Part shown: positions 44,191-55,329 of the stretch, piece by piece
How positions within the stretch are numbered: the stretch's first letter is position 1
Layout of the letters: every line of letters begins with the position of its first letter
Source of the DNA: Lineus longissimus
Taxonomy: Eukaryota > Nemertea > Pilidiophora > Heteronemertea > Lineidae
DNA: 64,000 nt
Reading direction: 5' to 3'
Assembly (NCBI RefSeq): GCF_910592395.1
Contig: NC_088313.1
Span: forward strand, 4,282,501 to 4,346,500
Notes under the pieces: generated by a model
What the model saw: the letters and a program-made list of their open reading frames with translations, nothing else
Databases searched by the model: none
Told to the model about the DNA's origin: nothing
Translations under genes and position numbers: made by a program

Positions 44191-45032
44191 GAATCCGGGC
44201 GGTCTCGCAGGCGCTCTGGTACATTGTACCACCATTCCTGTGTGATACTACTTTTCTCATTGGAGTGTTGTTGCCAATGTGATTTAAAACCAGCCTAGGA
44301 ATGAGTCTCTCTACCTTTAGCCCAGCAATATGTCGCATTAAGATATTTACAGCATATTTCTTTCTTCGCTATGCGAGCTGGAATGTCATGCTAATAACGG
44401 TCGAGAGGTGGATCTCCGTTATATACCCATTTAAAGCAAAGATAATATGCACAAATAAGACCACATCTATTGTAATTGGAACAGTATTTCTGTTTCTGTT
44501 TGCTTTGAACACACATCTTCTTGTCTTCTGGAAGCAAAATCAAGCAAGAAACGAATGCATAATCGCTACAGTGGCTTATAATGACTTTTTTCACTTTATA
44601 TGGCTGGTTCGTGATCTATTTGTTAATAGTGGAATTCCTCTCTTTGTGATAACAACTTGTAATACCTGGATCATGATTGCTATAATTCGCGGATATAATC
44701 AACGGAAGCAACTTTGAAATTCGGGCCATGGTCCGTCAGGTCAGTTGGCCCGTATGACCAGTATGACCTACATGTTGACAACTGTCAGTGTAACCTTTAT
44801 CGTATTAACTAAACCTATTTCCGTAATTTACGTCGTTTCTACCTACACAAATCTGTTGCTGAAGAACGATTTGAATTGGCTCATTCACGATGCACTCTCC
44901 TTTTTTGCCTAGAGCTATAATGGTATTAATTTCCTCCTTTACTGCTTAAGTGGTACCCAGTTCAGACGGGAGATTTGTTTAATGTTTCGCTGCAGGAATC
45001 TCGGAGTAGTGCACCCTATAAATCTGAAGTAA
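44191..45032 (+). pseudogene. X11: degenerate receptor pseudogene, mixed A and B character
   Basis: The leader runs directly into gaatccgggcggtctcg, so the family ATG and first residues are deleted. A second deletion removes TM1-TM2 (cctgtgtgatactac). Stops follow: TGA at gccaatgtga, TGA after caacggaagcaact, and TAG in TM7 (gcctagagc). Between them the TM3-TM5 frame (44301-44717) is open, with E-R-W and B-like T-N-K in ICL2. Several lesions show an old pseudogene. Confidence 0.9.
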
Positions 45033-46465
45033 GAAATTTCTTCTTCTACTTTCTGATTTTTGAGATGCACGCTAGACAGTCAGCCGGTTTTGGTATTAGC
45101 AAAGTCGACTGTCCAAGAGAGTTTCACCACGACACATCTCTGTTCTTCATACGGGAGCAGGTCTTAAGCCATGAGCTGGAAATCTGGTCTCCAACCCTAC
45201 ATTTACATCGAGTAGATTCTCGTTAGCCTATTCTGTGAAGGCGTTTTCTGAGTCGCCGGTGCCATGTATGTGCGTGGACAGTGGATCGCCATTTGTCGTG
45301 CTTCCTGTCTAGCTTGGTGATGTTCAATGTCAGTCTATGGGTTGAAGAAATGTGACCATGGTTTTCATCTCTATAATTTGTCGGCTTAAGATATGCTCAT
45401 AAAACGTACCTGTTGGCAGAAAATGCTTGGCTCAACTACGGTAATTCATTCACTCTTCTTTCCTTTGTCGGTAATGACATCAATTTCCTGCGATATTTGC
45501 GGTTTATGCGCGCAATCGATTCAAGACGCCAAATCCTTCCTCGCATTATGACAGTGTTTTATCAATGGCTAGCGTCCATCAAATAATTCAAATCACAAGT
45601 ATCCATAGGTGGCTACTATTCGCTCGCGGACATTCAGTCGGAGTGGGAGTCAAAATTGTGCTAATATTGCTAATCTCGAGCGATCGCGATAATAAGTCCA
45701 TCGATCGAGATATTTCCTGACCAAAATATTTTCATGTTGAAAAAAAAAAATTATGTGATGTCCTCTCCCTGCCACCGTACCCCTCGGTCTCTACATATGA
45801 AGAAAAAAAACGGATTAAAAAATGTATAGGTTGTAGTTGACCAAAGATTTCATCTCAGAAGGAATCAAGAATGCGTTGGGATCGAGAATCTTCACCATTA
45901 CTTCACTGTGAAAACCTCACTTCCATGACTGTAGAGTCGTTTAATACGCGTGACCAAACGATCTAGATCGATCCGGATCGGTCTCCTGTCTAAATAACGC
46001 GCGCCAATGTTATCTGGTAGTCTGAAGGACGTACTTTATCAGGCAATGTTCTCGGGAGGTGTCGTCTTTGAATAAAGAAAGACACACTCCTCGATGTAAC
46101 TGAATTGAGACATGATGTCTAGGGAACGCTTATTGGATTCGCCATAAACACCGGTTGTGGAGGGTTAATAGTTCAAGCCCTCATGCCATGTTAGTTATTT
46201 GCGAATGGGGCACATAATTACGAATGATTATTTTCACAGAACTTCGAAATCTGATACCGGTATCACCTTTTTATTAATTTCAATGATTGTCAACAGTTAT
46301 TTCGCAAAAAAACAGCTACCGAAGCATCGAACAACCGATATATATTCAGTTGGAAAGCTCTTGCTGGTTATGTGGAATAAATATATTTCATAGTCCATCG
46401 GTGTTGCATTTCCATAAATGTCTCCTGATTCACCAATACAAGCGCTTTTACCAACGTTTTATGAA
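45033..46465. repeat. B 3' module after X11 and upstream of B12
   Basis: B 3' module with a clear TM7 echo at 45405-45492. Then unique sequence to about 45770, then the block shared with 6660-6900 and 19790-19958, including the near-palindrome at 45964. The leader before B12 keeps the attttcacag acceptor-like site near 46240, but no TATA element is seen at the usual distance. Confidence 0.55.
45405..45492 (+). pseudogene. Relic TM7 fragment behind X11
   Basis: acctgttggcagaaaatgct, tggctcaactacggtaattc, and gacatcaatttcctg follow the receptor's TM7 codons (ctgttgccag, tggctcattcac, tatcaatttcctc). It is one of the clearest echoes after 29071. Confidence 0.7.
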
Positions 46466-47443
46466 ATGTTTTCGACGTCAAAGTTACCAGTGGCCAGCAG
46501 CGAAATCCGGGCGATCTCGCAAATGTTGATTTTCTGTGTGCCAACCATCATTTGTTCTGTTGGAAGTAGCCTCAATATTTTGACAATAATTGTGCTGGTT
46601 GTCCGACGATTTGGGAAGGCTTCAACACGAATCCTACTAATCAGCCTTGCACTTGCGGACACTGCTGTTCTCCTCGGAGTGTTGCTGCCAGTATGGCTCG
46701 AATCGATCCCCGGAATACCTTCAATTTTCTTCATCCCAGCAGTGTGTCCCATTCACAGATTCAACGCATACTTCTTTCCTTACTGTGCTAAATGGAATGT
46801 CATGCTTGTAACAATCGAGAGGTGGATATCCGTTATATACCCATTTAAAGCAAAGATAATTTGCACAGCTAAGAACACATCTTTAGTCATTGGAACAGTA
46901 TTCCTTTTTCTGTTCGCCTTGAACACACATCTTCTTGTCTTCTGGAAAAGGAAGGACAGAGACGAATGCGTAATAGCGTCAGAGGCTTATGATGACTTTT
47001 TTCACTCTATATGGCAGGTTCTTGAACTATTTGTTAACAATGGCATTCCTTTCTTTGTGATAATAACTTGTAATGTCTCGATTATGATAGCAGTAATTCG
47101 CGGGTACAATCAACGGAGTCAACTTCGAAATCCAGGGCATAGTGCGTCAGAACAGACGGCTCGAATGAGCAGCATGACCTACATGTTGACAACTGTCAGT
47201 GTGACCTTTATCGTATTAACTCTACCTATTTTAATATTTTTCGTAGTTTCTACCTACACAAATATGTTGCCGAGGAACGATTTGAATTATCTCATTTACA
47301 ATTTACTCCAGTTTTTAACCTACAGCAATCATGGTATCAATTTCCTCCTTTACTGCTTAAGTGGTAGCCAGTTCAGACGGGAGGTTTGTTTAATGTTTCG
47401 CTGCAGAAATCTCGGAGTAGCGCGCCCTATAAATCTGAAGTAA
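46466..47443 (+). CDS. B12: rhodopsin-class peptide-receptor-like GPCR, type B mosaic (intact, 325 aa)
   Basis: Intact single-exon receptor. N37, D65, Cys94, E118-R119-W120, Pro126 and the N-F-L-L-Y motif are present. TM1-TM3 and ECL1 (ESIPGIPSIFFIPA) are type B. Residues about 134-161 (TAKNTSLVIG to the end of TM4, with A-L-N-T-H-L-L) are type A, where B4 and B8 have TNKNTSIVIG and A-F-N-T-H-F-L. From ICL3 on it is type B again. ECL2 (KRKDRDEC) is one residue shorter. This is a gene-conversion or recombination mosaic. TM7 differs from its sisters (YLIYNLLQFLTYSNHG). An ATG at 46418 would add 16 residues; I prefer the family start. The 3' 125 bp matches B8 exactly. Confidence 0.85.
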   Translation: MFSTSKLPVASSEIRAISQMLIFCVPTIICSVGSSLNILTIIVLVVRRFGKASTRILLISLALADTAVLLGVLLPVWLESIPGIPSIFFIPAVCPIHRFNAYFFPYCAKWNVMLVTIERWISVIYPFKAKIICTAKNTSLVIGTVFLFLFALNTHLLVFWKRKDRDECVIASEAYDDFFHSIWQVLELFVNNGIPFFVIITCNVSIMIAVIRGYNQRSQLRNPGHSASEQTARMSSMTYMLTTVSVTFIVLTLPILIFFVVSTYTNMLPRNDLNYLIYNLLQFLTYSNHGINFLLYCLSGSQFRREVCLMFRCRNLGVARPINLK

Positions 47444-48326
47444 GGTTATTCTTCTACTTTCTGATTTTTGAGATGCACGCTAGACAGTAAGCCGGTTCTG
47501 GTGAAAGTCGACTGTCCAAGAGAGTTCTACCACAGAGCCCCAGCTTTGTGGTCAGAGTGGTGTCCTTTGGCCAGTATTCCTCTCTGTTCTTCATACGGGA
47601 GTAGGTCTGAAGCCATGAGCTGAAAATCTGGTCGTCAACTCCACATTCACATCGAGCAGATAATCGTCACCCTATTCTGTGTAAGGCGTTTTCTGAGTCG
47701 GCAGTGCCATGTATGTGCGTGGACAGTGGATCCCCACCTGTCATGCCTTCTGTCTAGCTTGGTAATGTTGTCAGTCAGTGACTTGTACAAATGTTACCAT
47801 TGTTTTCATCTCTATTTTTTTGTCGGCTTAAGATATGCTCATGGAACTATTAATCTGTTCGCAGAAACTGCTTGGCTCATCTACGGTAATTCTTTCACTC
47901 TCTTTTCTTTTGCCGATGATAACATCAATTTCTTCATGTATATATGGACGCATATACATTGTTATATTTTAGTGGTAGCCGACTGAACGGGAGTTGGAGT
48001 TGTCGTCTCTCAAGTACCAAGTTCATGACTTGTTTTCATGTTCATGTATCTAACTAAACACAACAGGCAATAAATCACAGCGGTGCAGCGCAATTACGAT
48101 CTCATGTTCGTACGAGGTTAGTATCAAAATATGTTTACATTATAAAGGGACCATTATATATATGATCACGATTATAATTGTCAACAGTGAATCGCAAAAA
48201 CCAGCTGCCTCAGCAACTAACAACGGTTAACATCATATTTAGAAATGTTGGCAAGCTCTTTGTGGTTATGACGTATATATTTCATCGCCCATCGGTGTCG
48301 CAGTACATGTGCCAACATTATACGAA
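47444..48326. repeat. B 3' module and leader before C13
   Basis: Duplicate of 28666-29548, with the TM7 relic at 47849-47991. No gene seen. Confidence 0.6.
47849..47991 (+). pseudogene. Relic TM7 fragment behind B12
   Basis: Same sequence as the relic at 29071-29213 (frame reading AETAWLIYG and DDNINFFMY), carried along by the segmental duplication. Confidence 0.75.
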
Positions 48327-48714
48327 ATGTTTTCGTCGGAGTCACCAGCAGCTTGCAGCGATATCCAGCCGGTTCGTAAGGCGCTCCGGTACTTTGTGTC
48401 ACCCTTCCTGTGTACTGTTGAAAGGAGCCTCAATGATTTGACAATAACTGTGCTCCTTGGCCGCAGCGTTTAGAAGGCTTCAACACGAATCCTTCTAATC
48501 AGCCTTGCACTTGTGGATACTGCTGTTCTCCTTGGAGTGTTGTTGCCAATGTGGTTTGAAATCAGCCTAGGAATGAGTCCCATTACCCTAATCCCAGCAA
48601 TATGTCCCATTCACAGATTTACAGCATACTTCTTTCTTCATTGTGCGCGCTGGAATATCATGTTATAATAACGGTCGAGAGGTGGATATCCGTCATATAC
48701 CCATTTAAAGCAAG
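48327..48714 (+). pseudogene. C13: truncated receptor pseudogene (copy of C9)
   Basis: Near-identical to C9 with the same TAG, the same 2-bp insertion and the same break after catttaaagcaag. All lesions therefore predate the segmental duplication. Confidence 0.85.
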
Positions 48715-49785
48715 TACCTTTGAAAATGGCCGGTTGATCAACTAATCCTTATATTGATTTATAATTCATCAATTTAGGTAGTGGTGAAATCTGCTCAAAA
48801 GGAAGAGTATGCTTTTCAAAAAGTTCAGGTGTCGCTCAAGCACGTCTACAGTAGATTGTTTCCCACAATCCGGTAATGATGATGATATTTGCCTGTCCTG
48901 AAGCATCCCTTCCTAAATCTGACTTTCATATTATGGTTAAAGCAATTAGGATCGTCAGTATAAAGATGATAACAACGATGATGGAACAGCGACATCTACA
49001 AGCAATGTCAATATTTTTATAAAGTCGATGACATCTAAGTGTTATTTTGATGCAAGGTTTAAGCATCAGCTGTGTGTTAAGAGATGACCTCAGGAACAGG
49101 GATGACATTTCTAGGAAATCATTCCTCGATCAGATCCCAGCAGAGGCGGGCCGTCGAGAATTGTTGGGCTGATTCTCCAGGGTGAGATAAGTTAACGTAA
49201 AAAGCTAGTGATCGACGGCTCTGGTCATTATGAGTAGCTGGAGGAAAATACATTTAAATACAAATGGGAATTTTGTGTGATAAGCTAAATCTCCCTTGTT
49301 GACAGGACAACTCTGATTGAGATTGACAGCCAACTTTCTGATTTATTTGGACTTTCCTGCAGTAAACAATGTGTCAGTATGTGAGATGAAGACAAAAGGA
49401 CCTACTTTATCACGCAATATTCTTGAAATTTGTTATCTTCGAATAAAAGAAGACGCTCCGAGATGAAACTGAATTTGAAAAAGGACGTCCAGAGAGGCTC
49501 ATTGGACTCGAACCTGTTGGTTTCCACTTCAAGCCTAACGGCTATGTCAGTGATTTGAGAATGGGGCACATGCATGTTAAAATGAAAAATTGCACTGAAC
49601 AGCAAAATCTGATACTGGTATCGCCATTATATGATTGTCAACACTTAATCGCAAAAAAAACAGCTGCCGCGGCAACTAACAACGGCTATCTTCATATCTA
49701 GTTGGCAAGCTCTGACTGGTTATGACGGAAATACGTCAACGCCCATCGGTGTCGCAGTTACAATCAACTACCAACATTTTACGAA
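48715..49785. repeat. Upstream module of D14
   Basis: Duplicate of 29937-31008, with the TATA stretch missing in the same way and a few base changes (for example tttctgatttattt against tttctggcttcattt near 49335). Confidence 0.55.
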
Positions 49786-50763
49786 ATGTTTTCGACAGTG
49801 TCACCAGTGGCTGGCAGGGATCACCAGGCAGCCTTGAAGGCGCTCTGGCACATTGTGCCACCCTTCCTGTGTTCTGTTGGAAGCAGCCTCAATATTTTGA
49901 CAATAACTGTGTTGCTTGCCCGTAGAGTTGGGAAGGCTTCAACGCGGATCCTACTAATCAGCCTTGCACTTACGGATACTTCCGTACTCCTTGGAGTGTT
50001 GTTGCCAAGATATCTTGAAATCAGCCGAGGAATGAGTCTTTCTACCTTTAGCCCAGCAATATGTCCCATTCACAAATTTACAGCATACTTCTTTCTTCAC
50101 TATGCGAGTTGGAATATCATGCTAATAACGGTCGAGAGGTGGATATCCGTCATATACCCATTTAAAGCAAAAATAATTAACACAGCTAAGAACACGTCTT
50201 TAGTCATTGGAACAGTATTCCTGTTTCTGTTCGCCTTGAACACACATTTTCTTGTCTTCTGGATACAGAATGAAACCAGAGACAGATGTGTTATAACCAC
50301 AATGGCCTATGCTGAGTTTTTTGCTTTTATATGGCAAGTTATTGACCTACTTGTTATCAATGGCATCCCCATCCTTGTGATAGTAGCTTGTAATGTTTCG
50401 ATTTTGATTGCAGTAATTCGTGGTTACAATCAACGGAGGCAACTTCAAAACTCAGGCAATGGTACGTCAGATCAGTCGGCTCGTATGACCAGTATGACCT
50501 ACATGTTGACAACTGTCAGTGTGACCTTCATCGTATTAACTCTACCCATTTCAGTATTCTATATTGTTTATTCCTACACAAATCTGTTGCCAGTGAGTGT
50601 TTTAACTTGGCTCATTCACGATATTCTCACGTTCTTCTCCTACAGTAATAATGGTATCAATTTCCTCCTTTACTGCTTAAGTGGTAGGCAGTTCAGACGG
50701 GAGGTTTGTCTGATGATTCGCTGCAGGAATCTCCGACTGGCGCGCCCTCTATATCCGAAGTAA
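49786..50763 (+). CDS. D14: rhodopsin-class peptide-receptor-like GPCR, type D (intact, 325 aa)
   Basis: Second copy of D10; the two proteins read the same throughout, with only silent base differences noticed (for example catgcgagttgg against ctatgcgagctgg near 50102). It carries the same N-terminus, the N-E-T sequon in ECL2, E-R-W, and the N-F-L-L-Y motif. It is either a recent paralogue kept intact beside the dead C13, or the other allele placed in tandem by the assembly. Only the MFST start is available. Confidence 0.85.
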   Translation: MFSTVSPVAGRDHQAALKALWHIVPPFLCSVGSSLNILTITVLLARRVGKASTRILLISLALTDTSVLLGVLLPRYLEISRGMSLSTFSPAICPIHKFTAYFFLHYASWNIMLITVERWISVIYPFKAKIINTAKNTSLVIGTVFLFLFALNTHFLVFWIQNETRDRCVITTMAYAEFFAFIWQVIDLLVINGIPILVIVACNVSILIAVIRGYNQRRQLQNSGNGTSDQSARMTSMTYMLTTVSVTFIVLTLPISVFYIVYSYTNLLPVSVLTWLIHDILTFFSYSNNGINFLLYCLSGRQFRREVCLMIRCRNLRLARPLYPK

Positions 50764-52360
50764 AATATTTTCGTTTGTCTTGCTCCGAATACAAATCTTT
50801 TTCCAGAAAATGTTTGGCTCATCTACGTTTTTTGTTGAACGCTTCTCTCCCACGCCGAAAATAATATCAATTTCCACACGTACTGTTTGATTGTTAGTCG
50901 ATCGAACGGGAAACGGGGGTGGTGTATGTTTTCATTTATCAAACCTGAGTCCTTCAAGTAAATTGAAAGACTCTTATCAAACTAAGCACAGATAGCAAGT
51001 GTGGCGGTATTATGGACTAGTCGTACGAGGTTTAGTATCAAACTATCAATACATCAAAAATGACCAATGGCATTTACAAGGGCATTATCACCAAGGACGG
51101 ACACTTTCTCCGCAGGGACATTGTCTACTTTTACACCATCAACAGAAATCGCCCGTACAGGCGACAGTTCGCCATTAACAGTTAAAAGGTATAGGGTACT
51201 CGATTCAAGCTCTTTGAAGAGAGGTTATTTGAAAGACTCCACTCGGATGATGACTAATGATTTGATTTCTTTGTCATCAATGTAACCATAGTGAAATCTG
51301 TTTGCAGAGAGGTGTACTTTTTCTTTGTCTTTCCACGTTGGTGCCAATCATGAAGCTGACTTTTATATTAAGGTTAAAGTAATTAGAATCGTCAGTATTA
51401 GGATAACGTCGATGATGGAATAGCAACGTCTAGTTAAAACATTGTCAAGATGTTGACTATTTCAAAGCTAAAGCAAACAGGAAAATCACATTGTAACTCA
51501 AACATACACAGGTTACATTCAACCTTTTCGCTAAACGGAAACAACTTTTTACTGCAACTACATTAACTGCAATGCGGATTAAAGTGCTATTTCGCTTCAA
51601 ATTATGATACTTTTAATCAATACACCAGGCAAAAACAGTCAGAAAAAAGGATTTTTCATCAAATATTTGTGTATTTTTCCGAATGATGCGCTGCAGTTTG
51701 CTTTGGCGAATACATTAAATATTACGTTGGAAGAAAAAGAATCATACGTTATAATTCAATTACACATGTTATTCTTGTGATTGAGCAAAATTACATTCGA
51801 GACAGGACAATCCATTTCGTGATACTGAGTTTGACAGCAAGAGCTTTCTAGCATCATGCTGATGCAGTTTGCCGGTATGTTCTATAAGAGATGAATATAG
51901 TCAAACTTTATCCTGCGATCGATGTTCCAGAGTCGTCATCTTCGATGAAGTGCGACGCTCCGAGATGTGATTGAATCAAAAAATGACATCCAAGGAACGT
52001 CATATCCTTATCCCTGTTTTGCCTTTAAATTGTTGTTCATCCATTGTTTCCTTGGTGGCCGAACCTAACAGCTTTCCGTCTATTCCGTAAAGAGCAGTTG
52101 AATTGATCTTCTGGTTACTAATGTCAATATATATGGTTTAGGATTTAACATTGATCTTGGAGGCAAGCTGTGTTTCATGTAAAATAAACATCTTAAATAT
52201 TACTACAAGAGCACTTTAATTCTGCCCCCCCCAAAAAAAAAAATGTGTTTGCACCAATTAAAATGAAACGGCTAGGCGCCATTGTGCTCACCGTATAGAT
52301 ATTTGGTGCTTTGGAATTCATGCAGGTTAAGAAACATTGTACATGTATAGTATATAGGTG
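50764..52360. other. Spacer after D14
   Basis: Duplicate of 31987-33579. The TM7 relic is at 50783-50913, with receptor-upstream-like text near 51330-51440 and 51950-52000 but no gene. The C-run near 52226 is shorter than in the left copy. Confidence 0.5.
50783..50913 (+). pseudogene. Relic TM7 fragment behind D14
   Basis: Copy of the relic behind D10 (tccgaatacaaatctttttc, tggctcatctacg, then atcgaacggg). Confidence 0.7.
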
Positions 52361-53520
52361 AAACCAAAGTCGGTATGACATGTGATGTATCGTTGCTTGG
52401 AGTAAGTACCATAAGAATATCATCAAAAACAAGTCAATAATAAACGAGATATTGCACTTTTTACCTATTTTAGTTTTGGCCTCCTGGTGGCAAAGTTGAG
52501 TACCAGATCAGATCGAAATTCGGTGTCCGAGGTTACATGACGTAGGAAGTCATGTGTACTACATTTCAATTTCATAGCTTTAGTGGTTAAGAAACGTGCT
52601 CTAGTTACACCCAAACGACCAATTTACGTCGTTTGACCTCTGTGACCTTGACAAGTACGTCAAATCAAAAACCTGTATCATATGTGATGTATCCTTGCTA
52701 AGAGTATCTACCATAAAATTGTTACCAAAAACTAATCAGTAATAAATGAGATATGGCACTATTCAAATTTTTGGTTTTGGCCCCCTGGTGGCCAAGTTAA
52801 GAATTAGACCGAACCGAAAATCAGTGTCACACGTCATCTGACCTAGGGGGGTTCATGTGTACCAAGTTTAAAGTTCATAGCTTCATAATTAAGAAACGTG
52901 CCATTGTTACACACAAACGGCCAATTCACACCATTTGACCTCTGTGACCTTGAAAATAAGGTCAAATCAAAAACCCGTAGGATATGTGATGTATCCTTGC
53001 TCTGAGTACCTACCATAAAAGTAAAATTGAAAACAAATCACTATTAAGCGAGATATTGCACCTTTTTTACTTTTATTAGTTTTTGCCCCCTTGTGGCCAA
53101 GTCAAGAATCAGATCAGACCGAAATTCGGATTAGAGGTTATATGAGTTAGGGAGTCATGTGTACTAAATTTCAAGTTCATAGCTTTATTGGTTTGGAAAC
53201 GTGCCACATTTACACTCAAACGGCAAATTTATGCCATTTGACCTCTGTGACCTTGAAAAGTAGGTCAAATCAAAAACACGTAAGGTTTGTGATATATCCT
53301 TGCTAGGAGAACCTACCATAACAATTTCATCAAAAGCAAATGACTAATAAGTGAGATATCACACTATTTATGTCTTCAGTTTTGGCCCCCTAGTGGCCAA
53401 GTCAAGAATCAGACCGGACCGAAATTCAGTGTCAAAGGTCATCTGTCCTAGGGGGTCATGCATAAAAACTTTTGAGTCCATAGCCCTAGCGGTTGAGAAA
53501 CGTGCCACTGTTTTAGAAAT
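52361..53520. repeat. Four tandem units of about 301 bp (right copy)
   Basis: Copy of 33580-34740, with the anchor (a/t)tgtgatgtatc at about 52381, 52682, 52985 and 53286. The same nuclear-receptor-like half-site pair is present in the first three units. The array ends in the gacgga simple repeat (53525-53600). Confidence 0.85.
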
Positions 53521-55329
53521 AGGATACGAAGACGACGTCGACGGACCAACGGACAACTGATGACGGACGACGGACGACGGACGACGACGGACGACGGACA
53601 CTGCGGTGTTGTATAGACTCCCCTACGGTGAGCCAAAAACTAGCCTATTAGCAGCTGTGTTTGCAATTCAGACCAGTCTGTCAGCGAGCTATCAAGGTGT
53701 ACTGATTATCTAATCCGCCATGAACGTGTACATTTTGAAATGTATACATTTTTATGACGGCCAAGATGGTCAGAAGCGATGGGACGGCCAGAGGCGACTT
53801 ACATTTTACGACGATGTTTTCATTCCTACATTCTCCCATTAAAATGTTGAAGGAAGACAACACGCAGGCCCAGGTGGGCAATGTGTCTTCTCCATCTCAC
53901 TGTCGACACTACATTCGCACTTGTTGGACTCGGGAGCCTAAATTTAAAGGTCACAGTGTCATTGCCTTACGTCCTGTCAAAACAGATCATTTACGTTAGT
54001 CGCAAATATATACACCAATCTTATATATTTTATTTAACAATATTAAGACATCAACCAAATAACCATTGCTCATCCATCAATTTCAGATGTCGGCGGTGCC
54101 AGTCTACCGACAGGAGCAATGCCTTACTCATCCTGAACTTCAGGGCCTCTTACTTGACACTTATGACCAAGCTTCATGCCCTAAGTTAACCCACAGACTT
54201 TCAGCGAGATTGCCGGCTGCTGTCTTACTTCATAGCATATTTGCCGTTTGATAATAAATTTGTACCATACTTTGTCTCATAAACGCATTTCAAATAAATG
54301 TTAAATAGCTTTCTAGTAACTCAAGTGATATTCTAATATCAGTTTTCATTGTTGTTAAGTGGTATATACCAACGTTTCTTTCAGATCGCGGGGGGTGGGG
54401 GGCGGGGGTCGGAGGTCAAAATGATGCTTATCGTGAAATAGCAAGAAATTGAACTTGTGTGGCCAAGCGTTTGAAATTTCAGCAAATGTTAGCGCCATTT
54501 AGATGCGGTGATTGTTTGCAATGACCGCGTTGCTGGGAAAGATGTAATAGTCGTTTTGACGGGCGGAGTGCGAATCCTGCAACCATCGATTTAGTCCAGG
54601 GTCAGTAACGTGCACGAGGAAATGAGCACACGGTTGACCCTGGTAATCGAGGATGTCCCTGACGTAGTCGGAGTACTTTACAAAAGAATAGAGCATGTAT
54701 TGTGTATAAATAGCCAATATTAACCTTGTTTCATGTCCTAGCGTTAGGGGACATATCAGACTTTCCAGAGATGATGATGTGTTTCGTCTGGTTAATCCTT
54801 AGAGAAACCAGCCTGGTTACTCCAAGGCAGAGCTAAATATACTAAATTTAATATGTAACAGTCCAAAGAATTACACTGTAGTTGGAAAAGTCGGGCTTCC
54901 TGTGACTTGTGTTACACGTGTTACCTTATACCCGAGTTAAAAAGGTTCTTATATTTCTTACGCGCCGCTTGATCAAAAGTTACATATACACTGAATACGT
55001 CATTTGATGCTTCATCATGGATCTAGTTATGGATTGTTCGTGAATAAAGCTTAATATTTTACTTTCTGGCCGTTCTTCATGCCTCGCCGATGAAGAAAAT
55101 AGATGGAGAGATCTGCGTGCGTTCTGGCAATAGGCTGGTTCAGATCCACAACTTACACGATTGCAAGTAAGATCATCGTCTGCAACTCAATCACTGCTTC
55201 TAAACCTGACAAATCAAGTGTTGACCATGCGTTGAAATGTAAGTAGCATGTATATACATATAGTATGTGTATTGATGTTGAAATTCACGCGGCAAGATCC
55301 GTTTATCTATCTGCAATTTGACAACAGAA
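53521..55329. other. Spacer and 5' region of P3
   Basis: Copy of 34745-36545, with the G-rich run near 54389-54412. No supported gene. The P3 leader signals lie at its end. Confidence 0.5.
55167..55327 (+). other. Candidate leader intron directly before the P3 start
   Basis: A donor-like gtaaga at 55167 and an acceptor-like tttgacaacag ending at 55327, two bases before ATG 55330, frame 161 nt. A second donor candidate, gtaagt, lies near 55239. The same layout is kept in P1 and P2. Inferred from motifs only. Confidence 0.4.
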
